From: Microbulbifer litoralis
Lineage (GTDB): Bacteria > Pseudomonadota > Gammaproteobacteria > Pseudomonadales > Cellvibrionaceae
Direction of reading: 5' to 3'
DNA: 64,000 nucleotides
NCBI RefSeq assembly: GCF_023634065.1
Contig: NZ_JALKCV010000012.1
Span: 1-64,000 of the forward strand
The position numbers were made by a program, and so were the translations under genes. This document shows positions 29,790-40,039 of this stretch, piece by piece. How positions within the stretch are numbered: position 1 is the stretch's first letter; each line of letters begins with the position of its first letter. The notes under the pieces are model-generated. The model had not been told where the DNA came from and did no database searches. It saw nothing but the letters and a program-made list of their open reading frames with translations.

Positions 29790-30932
29790 TCACAGTGACC
29801 GTGCGATCAACTCCTTCATGATTTCATTGGTACCGCCGTAGATGCGGCCGGCCCGGGAGTCGATATAGGCCTTGGCGATCGGGTATTCCAGCATGTAACC
29901 ATAACCACCGTGGAGCTGCAGCCCCTCGTCCACCACCCGGCACAGCAACTCCGAGGTCCAGAGCTTCGCCGCCGCGGCGGCCTCGGGGGCGAGACGGTTT
30001 TCCAGAACCTCCTCGATACAGCGGTCCACGAATACCTGGCCGATCTCGATTTCCGTTTTCATTTCAGCCAGTTTGAAACGGGAGTTCTGGTAGCTGGAAA
30101 CCGCCTGGCCGAAGACTTTTCGATCGCGGGTGTACTCGAGGGTGTTTTCCAGCGCCGCGCGGGCGGCGGATACCGACAGGATGGCGATAATCAACCGCTC
30201 CCAGGAAAGTTCCCGCATCAACTGAATAAATCCCTGTCCCTCCACTTCGCCGAGCAGATTGCTCTGCGGCACCCGCACATTATCGAAATAGAGTTCACAG
30301 GTATCCTGGGCCTTCATGCCGATTTTCTGCAGCGGGTTGGCCTTGCTGAACCCGTCGCGGTTCGCCTCCACCAGAATCAGCGAGGAATCCTTCGCGCCCT
30401 CGCCGCTGTCACCGGTCTTGGCTACGACCACCACGATATCCGCCAGGTACCCATTGGTGATAAATATTTTCGATCCGTTAATGATGTAGTCGTCGCCGTC
30501 TTTTTCCGCTCGGGTAGTGATGGACTGCAGGTCCGAGCCGGTGCCCGGCTCGCTCATGGCCACCGCCCCCACCGCCTCGCCGGATGCCATTTTCGGCAGC
30601 CAGTCGCGCTTCTGCGCCCCGGTGCCGAAGTTGCAGATGTAGTTGGCGACAATATCCGAGTGCACGCTGAAGCCGGGGCCGGTGGCGCCGGCATAACTCT
30701 GCTCCTCCATCAGCACCGTGCTGTACACACGATCGGCGCCGATACCTCCGTACTCCTCGGGAATGGTCAGGCAGAGAAGACCGAGCTCGCCGGCGCGATT
30801 CCAGAGTTCGCGGTCGACATGCTGCTGGCTCTCCCAGCGCTCGTGATGGGGCATCACTTCCTGCTCGATAAAGCGTTTTACCATACGGCGGAACTCTTCG
30901 TGTTCCGGTTTGAAAAGCGTTCTCGGAATCAT
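29790..30932 (-). CDS. Acyl-CoA dehydrogenase
   Basis: A 380-residue flavoprotein dehydrogenase. AMSEPGTGSDLQ and KIFITNG (FAD and substrate binding), RKVFGQAVSSYQN and QLHGGYGYMLEYP with the GRIYGGTNEIMKE end are intact. In this last block the catalytic Glu of short/medium-chain enzymes is in GGTNEI. GGAG lies 5 nt before the ATG at 30932; a start at 30953 would add seven residues. It catalyses the first beta-oxidation step on an acyl-CoA. Co-transcribed with the preceding phosphotransferase-like gene (48-bp gap). Confidence 0.94.
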   Translation of the reverse strand: MIPRTLFKPEHEEFRRMVKRFIEQEVMPHHERWESQQHVDRELWNRAGELGLLCLTIPEEYGGIGADRVYSTVLMEEQSYAGATGPGFSVHSDIVANYICNFGTGAQKRDWLPKMASGEAVGAVAMSEPGTGSDLQSITTRAEKDGDDYIINGSKIFITNGYLADIVVVVAKTGDSGEGAKDSSLILVEANRDGFSKANPLQKIGMKAQDTCELYFDNVRVPQSNLLGEVEGQGFIQLMRELSWERLIIAILSVSAARAALENTLEYTRDRKVFGQAVSSYQNSRFKLAEMKTEIEIGQVFVDRCIEEVLENRLAPEAAAAAKLWTSELLCRVVDEGLQLHGGYGYMLEYPIAKAYIDSRAGRIYGGTNEIMKELIARSL

Positions 30933-30980
30933 GTTTACTCCAGATATACCCATCAGAAAAATAAATTTCTATACCCTGAA

Positions 30981-32168
30981 TCAGGCGATCACATTGCTGC
31001 GCTCGCCCAGCAATTTCTCGGACTCCCAATCCACAAGCGCCAGGCAGTTGCGGCGAATGCGTTTTATCAGTTCGCCGTTGCCGGTCAGGCGATAGCCCAG
31101 GAAAGCGGCCGCACAGACATTGAAAATCAGCGGCCCGAACAGGTTGAATTGGTAATCACGGAACGCCTCCCTCAGCGGATACTGGATACCACTCTGCTCA
31201 AAGATACGGCAGTAGCGCTGGATCAGTGCGGACTCGCTGTTGTTGCGCGCGGTATAGGACAGATCGTTGGCCAACAGGCTCGCGACGTCGTACATCGGGT
31301 TGCGCAACCCGGCCAGCTTCCAACCGACCAGGCTGGCATTGCAACCCGCATTTTCCCGGCGCAGGAAAAGTCCATTTTCCAGCCGCGCATCGCCGTGGGT
31401 CAGGGTCAACAGGTGGCGCTCGAAACGGTGCCAGGTGGCGACCCTGGCCGAAAAGCGCTCCAGCAAACGGAAATGCCCGCGGGATAGCCGGCCGGCAAAA
31501 ACACCCCGGAGAGTCTCCACCCCCTGCGCATAGCGGTGCGCGACAAAGCGCGCGCTGTCCCGCTGGCGCAGTTGCCAGCCGGGGGCCGAGGCGGGCGAAG
31601 TGCGCACGAAGCAACCGTGCAGCTGTGCCAGCTCCTGCAGGAATGCCTCGTGTTCCGGCCGGTGCACATCGACACTTGCCGCCGGCTCAACGGGCGCGGC
31701 ACCGGTATCGGCGAGCAACATATTGAAACTGCCGCCGCTGGCGACGGCAAACAGCAGGTCCGGCACGCGGCAGGCATAGTGCCGGTTGAGTTCACAGTAA
31801 GCGGCGGCCTCGCGCCTGAACGACTGGCGGACAAACTCCCGCCATTTCGGCGCGGGCAGGGGGCGGGAAAATTTTGCCAGGACGCTGGCCGGCCCATGGC
31901 GACGCCCGCGATATTCAAGCTGCAGGCGCACGGTAATCTCGAAATCACTGGTGCTGACCGGCCGTTGCGAGAAATCCGCCAGCGCCGACACCCCCGGGCT
32001 CGCCCGCTGCAGAACACGGTTCAGCCACGACAGGCTGATGGCCCGCGGTGACGCCAGTGCCGTCACATCGCCGGCGAACGCCGCTGTCTCTGCGCTCGGC
32101 GCCGGGAAAATGATCCCGGCGCGCCGCTGCCGATCGCCCCGCGGAGTAATCACTGCTGTCTGATTCAT
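30981..32168 (-). CDS. Phosphotransferase-family protein, degenerate site
   Basis: A 395-residue protein of the aminoglycoside phosphotransferase/choline kinase superfamily. The Brenner-type motif LTHGDARLEN is intact, giving the catalytic Asp and Asn. The usual metal-binding Asp of the following strand (typically IDW) is replaced: the strand reads LVGWKLAGLRNPMYDVASLL-like, with Gly in its place. The enzyme may therefore be inactive or use a different metal site. Such proteins often lie beside acyl-CoA dehydrogenase genes, as here, with unknown substrate. No signal peptide or membrane segment. Confidence 0.75.
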   Translation of the reverse strand: MNQTAVITPRGDRQRRAGIIFPAPSAETAAFAGDVTALASPRAISLSWLNRVLQRASPGVSALADFSQRPVSTSDFEITVRLQLEYRGRRHGPASVLAKFSRPLPAPKWREFVRQSFRREAAAYCELNRHYACRVPDLLFAVASGGSFNMLLADTGAAPVEPAASVDVHRPEHEAFLQELAQLHGCFVRTSPASAPGWQLRQRDSARFVAHRYAQGVETLRGVFAGRLSRGHFRLLERFSARVATWHRFERHLLTLTHGDARLENGLFLRRENAGCNASLVGWKLAGLRNPMYDVASLLANDLSYTARNNSESALIQRYCRIFEQSGIQYPLREAFRDYQFNLFGPLIFNVCAAAFLGYRLTGNGELIKRIRRNCLALVDWESEKLLGERSNVIA

Positions 32169-32282
32169 GAAAATTACCTGCTACTTGACCCGCCCCGACA
32201 ACATCTCCCGCGGGTTACTGCTGCCAGACTGCCGGATTGCCTCGGGGGCTTTCCGGCCGTCCGTTGACTGCACTTCCGTCGA

Positions 32283-34607
32283 TCAAAATGCGCCCCGCAA
32301 TGTCAGGCCGTAGGTTCTGGGCACGGAGACATAGCCGTTCGAATCCGGCCCCTGCAGCGGCGAATTGAAATGCTGGGTCACATAGCGCGCGTCGCTACAG
32401 TTCTGGCACCAGGCCGCCAGCGACCAACCGCCACCGGCCGGGCGTACCCCCAGGGTCGCGGCCAGCTGGCTTTCGGCATCGCGCATATAATCGTTGGAGG
32501 TATTGGTGTAGAGCTCGGTGGAATAATTGAGCCCCAGGCGCCCGAACAGGTCCAGCGAATCGGTCAGCGGCTGGTCGAGGCTCAGCGCCAGGTTGCCGGC
32601 CCACTCCGGCGCGTGGGCGAAATCGCGATCCGCCAGGGCGCCCAGCAGCGGGGCGTCACCGAATTTCGCCTCGGCGATATGGGTCAGGTCGAACGACAGC
32701 GTAAAGGCGTCGCTGAGCAGGAATTCGTTTTCCAGTTCCACGCCGTAGGCGGTGGCCTCCGGGGCATTGTCGATCGTGAAGGCGGTGCCAATAAACTGCG
32801 CTATCTGCAGGTCTGTCATTTCGTTGTAGAAGAGCGCCAGGTTGCTGCGCGCGCGGCCGCCCAGGTATTCGCTCTTCAGGCCCAGTTCATAGCCGTCGAC
32901 GAATTCGGATTTGTAGGTCGGATCCTGCGGCACTGCGCCCGGCACTTCCCCCGGATTGTTGTCCAGGGTACCGGCCGCCGTGTTGTCGATATTCACACCG
33001 CCGGCCTTGTAGCCGCGGCTGTAGGAAGCGTAGGCCATGGCATCGGCGGACAGGTGGTAGCGTGCCGCCAGGGTGCCGCTGATGGCGCTGTCCCCGAAGT
33101 CGTCGCTGTAGACCGGCCCCGGCTGCACGCGCAACAGGCGGAAGACAGCGGTGGGGGATTCGGTGAAATAGTTGCGCACCATCACACCGCTCTTGTCATC
33201 CTCGGAGTAGCGCACCCCCAGGGTCAGGCCGAAGTCATCGGTGACATCCAGGTTCCAGTGGGTAAAGGCCGCATAGCTGGTGCTCTCCGCGGGCATGTCG
33301 ATATCGCTCCAGATACCCGGACTCGCGTCGGCGACACCCGCCGGAATCCCCGCCGCGCCCAGGTAGACATCGAAATAGGCCTGCGCCTGGTCGCCCCAGC
33401 CGAGTTCGTGGTGCGCCTCGATATCCTCCTTCGCCATATAGACGCCGGCCACATAGTCGGCGCCGGCGAAGGGCCCGACGCTGCCCAGGTCCCCTTCCAG
33501 GGTGAATTCCTGCGAGAGCATCTCGGTGGACAGGGATTCGTTGATGATCAGGATATTGGCTCCGGTAAAATCCCCGTCCATATTCCACTGGGAAATACGC
33601 CAGTCGCGGTAGCCGGTAACGGATTTGAGCGTATTGCCGGACGCCAGGTCCCAGCGCATCCTGAGAACCACGCCGCCGTCCTCGATCCCCTGGTCGGTGG
33701 CGCCGCTCAGTACTTGCTCGTAGTCGTCAAAATCGGCGGACGGCGCCTCCAGCCCGCGGGCCGGAATCAATACCGTGTCGATAAACGGCTGCATGGGGCC
33801 ATCGATCACATCGACCTGCCCGTAACAGCAGTTGTTTTCCTCATCGGACCAGTCGGCGATCAGGTGGGCGGAAAAGGTGTCCGAGGGCTGGTACAGGAAC
33901 TGGGCCTTGAGGGCGCGCGGTTTGCGCTCGTTGTAGTCGCCGCCGTTGGGATCTTCGATATAGCCGTCCTGCTCCCCCCAGAGGCCGGCGATGCGCACCG
34001 CCAGGTTGTCGGATACCGGCAGATTCGCCGCACCGCGCACCATCTGCTTGCCGTAGCTGCCGAAGCCCACTTCGTAATCCAGCGCAACGGCATCCGGGTC
34101 CGGCGCCACGCTGTTCAGGATCAGCGCGCCGGCGGAGGTGTTCTTGCCGAACAGCGTGCCCTGGGGACCGCGCAGGATTTCCAGGCCGCCGATATCCAGC
34201 CAGTTCTGCATTGCCTGGCCGGCGCGGGTACGGTAGACGCCGTCGATGAATACCCCCACGGCGCCCTCGAAGGCGCGGCTGTTGCCGACCGTACCGATGC
34301 CGCGAATCATGATATTGGCACTGTTGGCAGCGCTGTTGGTGACATCAAACTTGATACTGGAGGAAATCTGCTCGATGCCGGCGATGCTGTCCACCTGCGC
34401 CATCTGCAGGTCCTCGGCGGTAGCGGCGGTCACGGCCACCGGCACTTCCTGCATACTCTCGGCACGGCGCTGGGCGGTGACCACGACTTCCTCGAGCTGG
34501 CGACCGCCCCCGTCCTGCTGCGCCATTGCCGGAAGAGTTGCCGCCACCGCTGTTGCGATGGCACTGAACCTGAACAGGGTACCGCCGGATTGATTATTCA
34601 TCGCCAT
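32283..34607 (-). CDS. TonB-dependent outer-membrane receptor
   Basis: A 774-residue receptor. A signal peptide (about 1-29, ...LPAMA-QQ) is followed by the TonB-box/plug start EEVVVTAQRRAESMQEVPV, plug motifs IMIRGIGTVG and ILRGPQGTLFGKNTSAG, and a 22-strand-type barrel ending in VPRTYGLTLRGAF with terminal Phe. It belongs to the large FecA/CirA-like group common in Sphingomonads and marine Gammaproteobacteria, often found in catabolic clusters rather than for iron. GGGGAG lies 7-8 nt before the ATG at 34607. It likely imports the cluster's hydrophobic substrate or its cleavage products. Confidence 0.93.
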   Translation of the reverse strand: MAMNNQSGGTLFRFSAIATAVAATLPAMAQQDGGGRQLEEVVVTAQRRAESMQEVPVAVTAATAEDLQMAQVDSIAGIEQISSSIKFDVTNSAANSANIMIRGIGTVGNSRAFEGAVGVFIDGVYRTRAGQAMQNWLDIGGLEILRGPQGTLFGKNTSAGALILNSVAPDPDAVALDYEVGFGSYGKQMVRGAANLPVSDNLAVRIAGLWGEQDGYIEDPNGGDYNERKPRALKAQFLYQPSDTFSAHLIADWSDEENNCCYGQVDVIDGPMQPFIDTVLIPARGLEAPSADFDDYEQVLSGATDQGIEDGGVVLRMRWDLASGNTLKSVTGYRDWRISQWNMDGDFTGANILIINESLSTEMLSQEFTLEGDLGSVGPFAGADYVAGVYMAKEDIEAHHELGWGDQAQAYFDVYLGAAGIPAGVADASPGIWSDIDMPAESTSYAAFTHWNLDVTDDFGLTLGVRYSEDDKSGVMVRNYFTESPTAVFRLLRVQPGPVYSDDFGDSAISGTLAARYHLSADAMAYASYSRGYKAGGVNIDNTAAGTLDNNPGEVPGAVPQDPTYKSEFVDGYELGLKSEYLGGRARSNLALFYNEMTDLQIAQFIGTAFTIDNAPEATAYGVELENEFLLSDAFTLSFDLTHIAEAKFGDAPLLGALADRDFAHAPEWAGNLALSLDQPLTDSLDLFGRLGLNYSTELYTNTSNDYMRDAESQLAATLGVRPAGGGWSLAAWCQNCSDARYVTQHFNSPLQGPDSNGYVSVPRTYGLTLRGAF

Positions 34608-34775
34608 GAGAGATCTCCCCTCGCTTTCATTTTTATAGTGGCCCGGTCGGCGTACACCCTGACAACACCGCCGGAGCGTTGGAATCCACAGCAGTATGCG
34701 AAGACACAGACGAAAAAAACTCGTCCATTCCGATGAGATTTGGCAGGCCTGCGACGGTAAGTCGGGACGGGGGGA

Positions 34776-37487
34776 TCAGCGGATCAGGTTCAGCTTGCGG
34801 GCCACGGCGACCGCCTCGGTGCGGCTGCGGGTCTGCAGTTTGCCGTTGATATTGCGCAGGTGGGTGCGGACGGTGTTTTCCGAGACGAACATGCGCTTGC
34901 CGATGGCGCCGTTGGACAGCCCCTCCACCAGCAGTTCCAGCACCCGGAATTCCTTGCGGGTCAGCTTTTCCTGCATACCGGCGGCCGCCGGTGTGGCGCG
35001 GGGCGGCGCCTGCGCGTCGCCGCGATCCACGGCCAGGGCCCGGAACAGTTCCACCGGGCGCTGTAACTGGTCCCGGTGGAAGGGTTGCCCCTGTTGCTCG
35101 GCCAGCCTTTGCAACAGCCGGACCGCCAGCTCGCCCTCGTCCAGTACCAGGCGCACATAGTGCTCGGAAGCGGCGATCTTGAGCAGGTCGCGCAGTTGCC
35201 GCAGCGCGGCGTTGTCGTCGCCGTGGCGACAGTGCGCCAACGCCAGCAGCAGGCGCAGTTTCAGCGCGCGGCGGCCGCGTCCGGAGGCCTCTGCAGCGGC
35301 GATGTCCCGCTTCAGTTCCCGCGCCGCGGACTCGCTGTCGGCAAAGTGGATCCTCCAGCGCAACTCCGCATCCCGCGGCGAATCCAGATCGCTGCCGAAC
35401 AGGGACCAGCTGTCGAACCGGTTCCAGTCGCCGGCGGTCGCGGCGCGCTTGAGTTCATCCCGCGAGGCGGCCTTGTCACCCTCGAGCAGGAAAATGCGGG
35501 CGCGCTCCAGCCGCGCACTCGCCACCAGCCGCGGCAGGTCGTTGCGATAGCCGTAGTATTCCAGCTCGGTGATGGTCTGGAAGGCACCGTCGGTATCGCC
35601 GCGGGCACAGAGGATACGCGCCAGGTTGCGGTGGCCGCAGATCAGGTGATCGGGCACCCCCTGTTGCTGCATCAGCGGCACGTAGACCTGCAGCAAGCGC
35701 TCGGCATCGGCAAAGCGCCCGGACTCGTACCAGACCTCCGCCAGCAGTATCGATGCCATGGCGTTGCCGTTGGTTATAAAGCGGCCGTTGCGTTCGTTGA
35801 CGCCGGCGGCCAGCACGAAGCGGGCGGTGGCCTGGCGCAGGCGCCCCTGCAGCAACTCGATCGCGCCCTCGACACACTGGGCGTAGATATGGGTAAAGGG
35901 ACTGAAGTCGATCACCTGCAGGCGGCGGCCCGCGTCCAGCAGGTCCTGGGCCTCGCGGTAATTGCCCACCACCAGCGCCACATAGGCAAGCGAGGTGCGC
36001 AGGATCGCGTGGGGGAAGGCATGCTGCACCGGCAGGCGGTCGATATTTTCCAGCGCCACCCGATAGGCCTCGTCGTGGCGGTCCAGCATCGACAACAGCA
36101 TGGGTCGCAATGCCATGCCGTGCATGCGGATCGCCGAGCCCTCGGCACTGCCCTGCTCGTAGTCGCCTAGCTGCGCCATCGCCTCGCCGGCGCCGCGGGT
36201 AAAGGCAATCGCCCATACGTGCACCACCTGCAGGTCGGGCCACTGCTGCAGCGCAGGCGGCGGCACTGTGCCCATCAGCCGCGTCAGTAGCAGTGCCCGC
36301 CCCTCCTCCAGCAACCGTTGCGCGTGCTCGGAGAACAGCGGCAGCGCAAACGCCATATCGCCGGATTTCAGCGCCTGCTCGATCGCCGGCACCAGCCGCC
36401 CCTGGGCCAGGTAACCGTCCGATGCCGCCCGGTGCAGCGCGTTGATTTCGCCCGGGATCTGCAGCTGCAACTGCGCGCGCAGGAAAGAGGCGAACATACT
36501 GTGGTAACGGAACCATCGGCGCTCTCCGTCGAGCGGCTCCAGCAGCAGATGCGTGCGGGCCAACTGTTCAAGGATTGCCGCGCTGTTGGTGCCGGGACAG
36601 AGCGCATCGCAGAGTTCGGCATTCAACTGCGGCAGTATGCTGGTGCGCAGCATGAACTGCCGCAGTTCGCCGGGCTGCCGGGCCAGCACCTCCTCGCCCA
36701 GGTAGTCGGCCACCAGCGCGCTGGAACCGGAAAAGCCGGCCACCAGCGCCGCCGGATCGCCGCTCCGGTCCAACGCCAGGTAGGCCAGCCACAGGGCCGC
36801 GGCCCAGCCCTCGGTGGTCCGGTGCAGCCGCGCAATTTCCTCCGTACTGATCGAAAGCCCGCAATTGGTGGCCAGGAACTGCGCGGTTTCCGCTTCGCTG
36901 AAACGCAGGTTATTGGCATCGATTTCCAGCAACTGCCCGCCCAGGCGCAGTCGCGCCAGGCCGATATCCGGTTGCGAACGCGAGCCCAGCAGCAGGCGCG
37001 CGCCCTCGGGGAGCCTCTCCACCAACTGCCGCAGCAGTGCCAGCGCCACGCTGTCCTGGATCACCTCCAGGTCGTCGAGAAACAGTACGAAGGGGGGCGG
37101 CAGGCTCTCGACCCGGTCCAGCAGGTCCATGGCGACAACACCGGGGGCATTGCCGACGTCCAGCTGCCAGGCGTCATCGCTGATTTTTTCCAGTGCGCGG
37201 GCGAGAAAATGCAACAGGCGGGAGGAATCGTTGTCGGCGCTGTCGAGCCGCATCCAGGCCGCCGGCACGCCGCGCGCGGCCAATCGGTCGTAGGCCTGCT
37301 GCATGAGTGTGGATTTGCCGAAACCGGCCGGGGCGCGCACCAGGGAAACCCTGATACCGCCGGCCTCGCACAGCCGCTCGCAGAGTGTCTCCCGGGCAAT
37401 AAAGAATGGCGGCGCCTGCGGCCGCGACAACTTGGCCGGCTGTGCAACCACGCGCGGGGCGCTGGCGGCGCGGCCGGTTTCAATCAC
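34776..37487 (-). CDS. MalT-type LuxR-family ATP-dependent regulator
   Basis: A 903-residue signal-transduction ATPase. Walker A APAGFGKST and Walker B FVLFLDDLE lie in the first 200 residues. A long helical-repeat sensor region follows, and the last 65 residues are a LuxR helix-turn-helix (LTRKEFRVLELLVEGLSN ... VSENTVRTHLRNINGKL). I chose GTG 37487: GGGGGAGG lies 5 nt upstream and the length equals MalT. A TTG at 37583 would add 32 low-complexity residues. A good promoter lies at 37647-37675. Placed next to the TonB receptor, it is a likely activator of the lipid cluster. Confidence 0.9.
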   Translation of the reverse strand: MIETGRAASAPRVVAQPAKLSRPQAPPFFIARETLCERLCEAGGIRVSLVRAPAGFGKSTLMQQAYDRLAARGVPAAWMRLDSADNDSSRLLHFLARALEKISDDAWQLDVGNAPGVVAMDLLDRVESLPPPFVLFLDDLEVIQDSVALALLRQLVERLPEGARLLLGSRSQPDIGLARLRLGGQLLEIDANNLRFSEAETAQFLATNCGLSISTEEIARLHRTTEGWAAALWLAYLALDRSGDPAALVAGFSGSSALVADYLGEEVLARQPGELRQFMLRTSILPQLNAELCDALCPGTNSAAILEQLARTHLLLEPLDGERRWFRYHSMFASFLRAQLQLQIPGEINALHRAASDGYLAQGRLVPAIEQALKSGDMAFALPLFSEHAQRLLEEGRALLLTRLMGTVPPPALQQWPDLQVVHVWAIAFTRGAGEAMAQLGDYEQGSAEGSAIRMHGMALRPMLLSMLDRHDEAYRVALENIDRLPVQHAFPHAILRTSLAYVALVVGNYREAQDLLDAGRRLQVIDFSPFTHIYAQCVEGAIELLQGRLRQATARFVLAAGVNERNGRFITNGNAMASILLAEVWYESGRFADAERLLQVYVPLMQQQGVPDHLICGHRNLARILCARGDTDGAFQTITELEYYGYRNDLPRLVASARLERARIFLLEGDKAASRDELKRAATAGDWNRFDSWSLFGSDLDSPRDAELRWRIHFADSESAARELKRDIAAAEASGRGRRALKLRLLLALAHCRHGDDNAALRQLRDLLKIAASEHYVRLVLDEGELAVRLLQRLAEQQGQPFHRDQLQRPVELFRALAVDRGDAQAPPRATPAAAGMQEKLTRKEFRVLELLVEGLSNGAIGKRMFVSENTVRTHLRNINGKLQTRSRTEAVAVARKLNLIR

Positions 37488-37646
37488 GGCCGCCTCCCCC
37501 GGCGGCGGCGCGGCGCCAGGCACTGCAACCGGCCGGTGGCAGCCGGTAGCGGGCCGCACCGGGCCTCTGCACAACTCCGCCAATATCCATGGATCTTCTC
37601 TCTCAACAGCCGCGGATTGATTATTTTTCTGGCCGCGGGCAATCTG

Positions 37647-37675
37647 AAATTAAGCACAGCTTCCCGCACTGTCAA
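37647..37675 (-). promoter_or_regulatory. Promoter of the LuxR/MalT-type regulator
   Basis: On the minus strand a perfect TTGACA (37670-37675), 17-bp spacer and TAATTT (37647-37652), starting 21 bp after the stop of the upstream gene. Transcription would begin near 37640, leaving about 150 nt of leader before the preferred GTG start. Confidence 0.65.
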
Positions 37676-37696
37676 ATCCTGCGGGATACGGGGACA

Positions 37697-38692
<996 letters not shown>

Positions 38693-38729
38693 TCACGCTT
38701 TGCGCGGTGCGCCGCGCGCATTCGGCGGA

Positions 38730-39887
38730 TTATCGTTTGTGGCGGAAATCCAGCCCCATATCCCTGGAAATAATTTCCCGCATCACCTCGCTGGTACCGG
38801 CGTAAATCCTGGAAATACGCGCATCGGCGTAGCGGCGGGAAATCGGGTATTCGTCCATGTAGCCGGCGCTGCCGTGGAACTGCAGACACTGGTCAACGAC
38901 GCGTCCCTCAAGTTCCGAACAGAAGAGTTTCACCTTGGCCGCGTCGGCGGCATCGAGCCGGTTGGCGTTCTGGTCCAGCACGCAGCGATCGACAAACACC
39001 TGCGCCACATCCAGTTCGGTCTGCATGGAGGCAAACTGGAAGCGGTTGTTCTGGAAGCTGGCCACCGGCTGGCCGAACACTTTCCGCTCGCGGGAGAACG
39101 CCAGCGTCTCCGCCAGTGCGGCAGTGGCGTTCGCCAGCGAGCTGGCACCACTCTGCAGGCGCTCCTCGGCCAGGTTCTGCACCAGATAGTAGAAACCCCT
39201 GGCCGGATCCCCCAGCTGGTTTTCTTTCGGGATACGCACAGCGTCGAAAAACAGTTCCGCGGTGTCCTGGGCTTTCATACCCAGCTTGTCCAGGTTGCGA
39301 CCGCGACTGAAACCCTCCATGCCCCGTTCCACCAGGAACAGGCCCAGTTGCCGCTCGCCCGCACCGCCGGTCTTTGCCGCCACCACGAACAGGTCGCCGA
39401 TGATACCGTTGGAGATGTAGGTCTTGGCCCCGGTCAGTTTCCAGTGATCGCCACAGTCCTCGGCGCGGGTTTTCATCGACGCCAGGTCCGAGCCAGTATC
39501 CGGTTCGGTCATGGCGATACCGAGAATGGTTTCGCCACTGATGCAACCGGGATAGAAGCGGTCTTTTTGCTCCTCAGTGGCGAGATTGCCCAGGTAGCGC
39601 CCCACCAGTCGGTTGTGGGCGGGAATGAAGATATCGCCGCAGCCGGCGCGATACAGTTCCTCGATCAGTATCTGGTCGTAGCGGAAATCGTTGAGCCCCA
39701 GGCCGCCGAAACGCTCCTCGGCCCACATGAACAGGAAGCCCTGCTCCCCCGCCCGGCGGAAAATCTCCCGATCCACCAGGCCGTCGCGGCGCCACTGCTC
39801 CATGTTCGGCACGGCTTCCACCTGCAGGAATTTGCGCACTGACTCGCGGAACATGTCGTGCTCGCTGTCGAAAAGCATTCGCTCCAT
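38730..39887 (-). CDS. Acyl-CoA dehydrogenase (second copy)
   Basis: A 385-residue acyl-CoA dehydrogenase. AMTEPDTGSDLASM, KTYISNG, RKVFGQPVASFQN, QFHGSAGYMDEYP and RIYAGTSEVMRE are intact, the Glu of TSEVM being the likely base. It differs clearly from the copy at 29.8-30.9 kb, so it probably has a different chain or branch preference. The ATG at 39887 follows GAGAGG. Its promoter is overlapped by a TetR-type operator, and the regulator gene is divergent. Confidence 0.94.
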   Translation of the reverse strand: MERMLFDSEHDMFRESVRKFLQVEAVPNMEQWRRDGLVDREIFRRAGEQGFLFMWAEERFGGLGLNDFRYDQILIEELYRAGCGDIFIPAHNRLVGRYLGNLATEEQKDRFYPGCISGETILGIAMTEPDTGSDLASMKTRAEDCGDHWKLTGAKTYISNGIIGDLFVVAAKTGGAGERQLGLFLVERGMEGFSRGRNLDKLGMKAQDTAELFFDAVRIPKENQLGDPARGFYYLVQNLAEERLQSGASSLANATAALAETLAFSRERKVFGQPVASFQNNRFQFASMQTELDVAQVFVDRCVLDQNANRLDAADAAKVKLFCSELEGRVVDQCLQFHGSAGYMDEYPISRRYADARISRIYAGTSEVMREIISRDMGLDFRHKR

Positions 39888-39933
39888 GACACTGCCTCTC
39901 CCATCGACCGGCCGGATTTGTGACTTTTCCAGC

Positions 39934-39962
39934 ATCATAGATAACATACTTGCTTGCCGCAA
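39934..39962 (-). promoter_or_regulatory. Promoter of acyl-CoA dehydrogenase/NMO operon
   Basis: On the minus strand TTGCGG (39957-39962), 17-bp spacer and TATGAT (39934-39939). The operator palindrome covers the -35 box and half the spacer, a layout expected for repression. Confidence 0.65.
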
Positions 39963-39969
39963 GTATGTT
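39943..39969. promoter_or_regulatory. TetR-type operator palindrome
   Basis: AACATACTTGC (39943-39953) and its exact complement GCAAGTATGTT (39959-39969) around 5 bp, a perfect 11-bp inverted repeat between the divergent acyl-CoA dehydrogenase and TetR genes. It overlaps the -35 of the dehydrogenase promoter and lies 70 bp before the tetR start, so it could control both. Confidence 0.85.
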
Positions 39970-40039
39970 TATTGAATAGACTGGCTCCAACAGGCAGAAC
40001 CGGGTCCGGATCTGCGCCATAAACAGGGTGTGACAACAG

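Noticed and set aside
32370-34736. A 788-codon plus-strand frame over the TonB receptor
   Set aside because: Antisense shadow; the receptor on the minus strand has signal peptide, plug motifs and terminal Phe.
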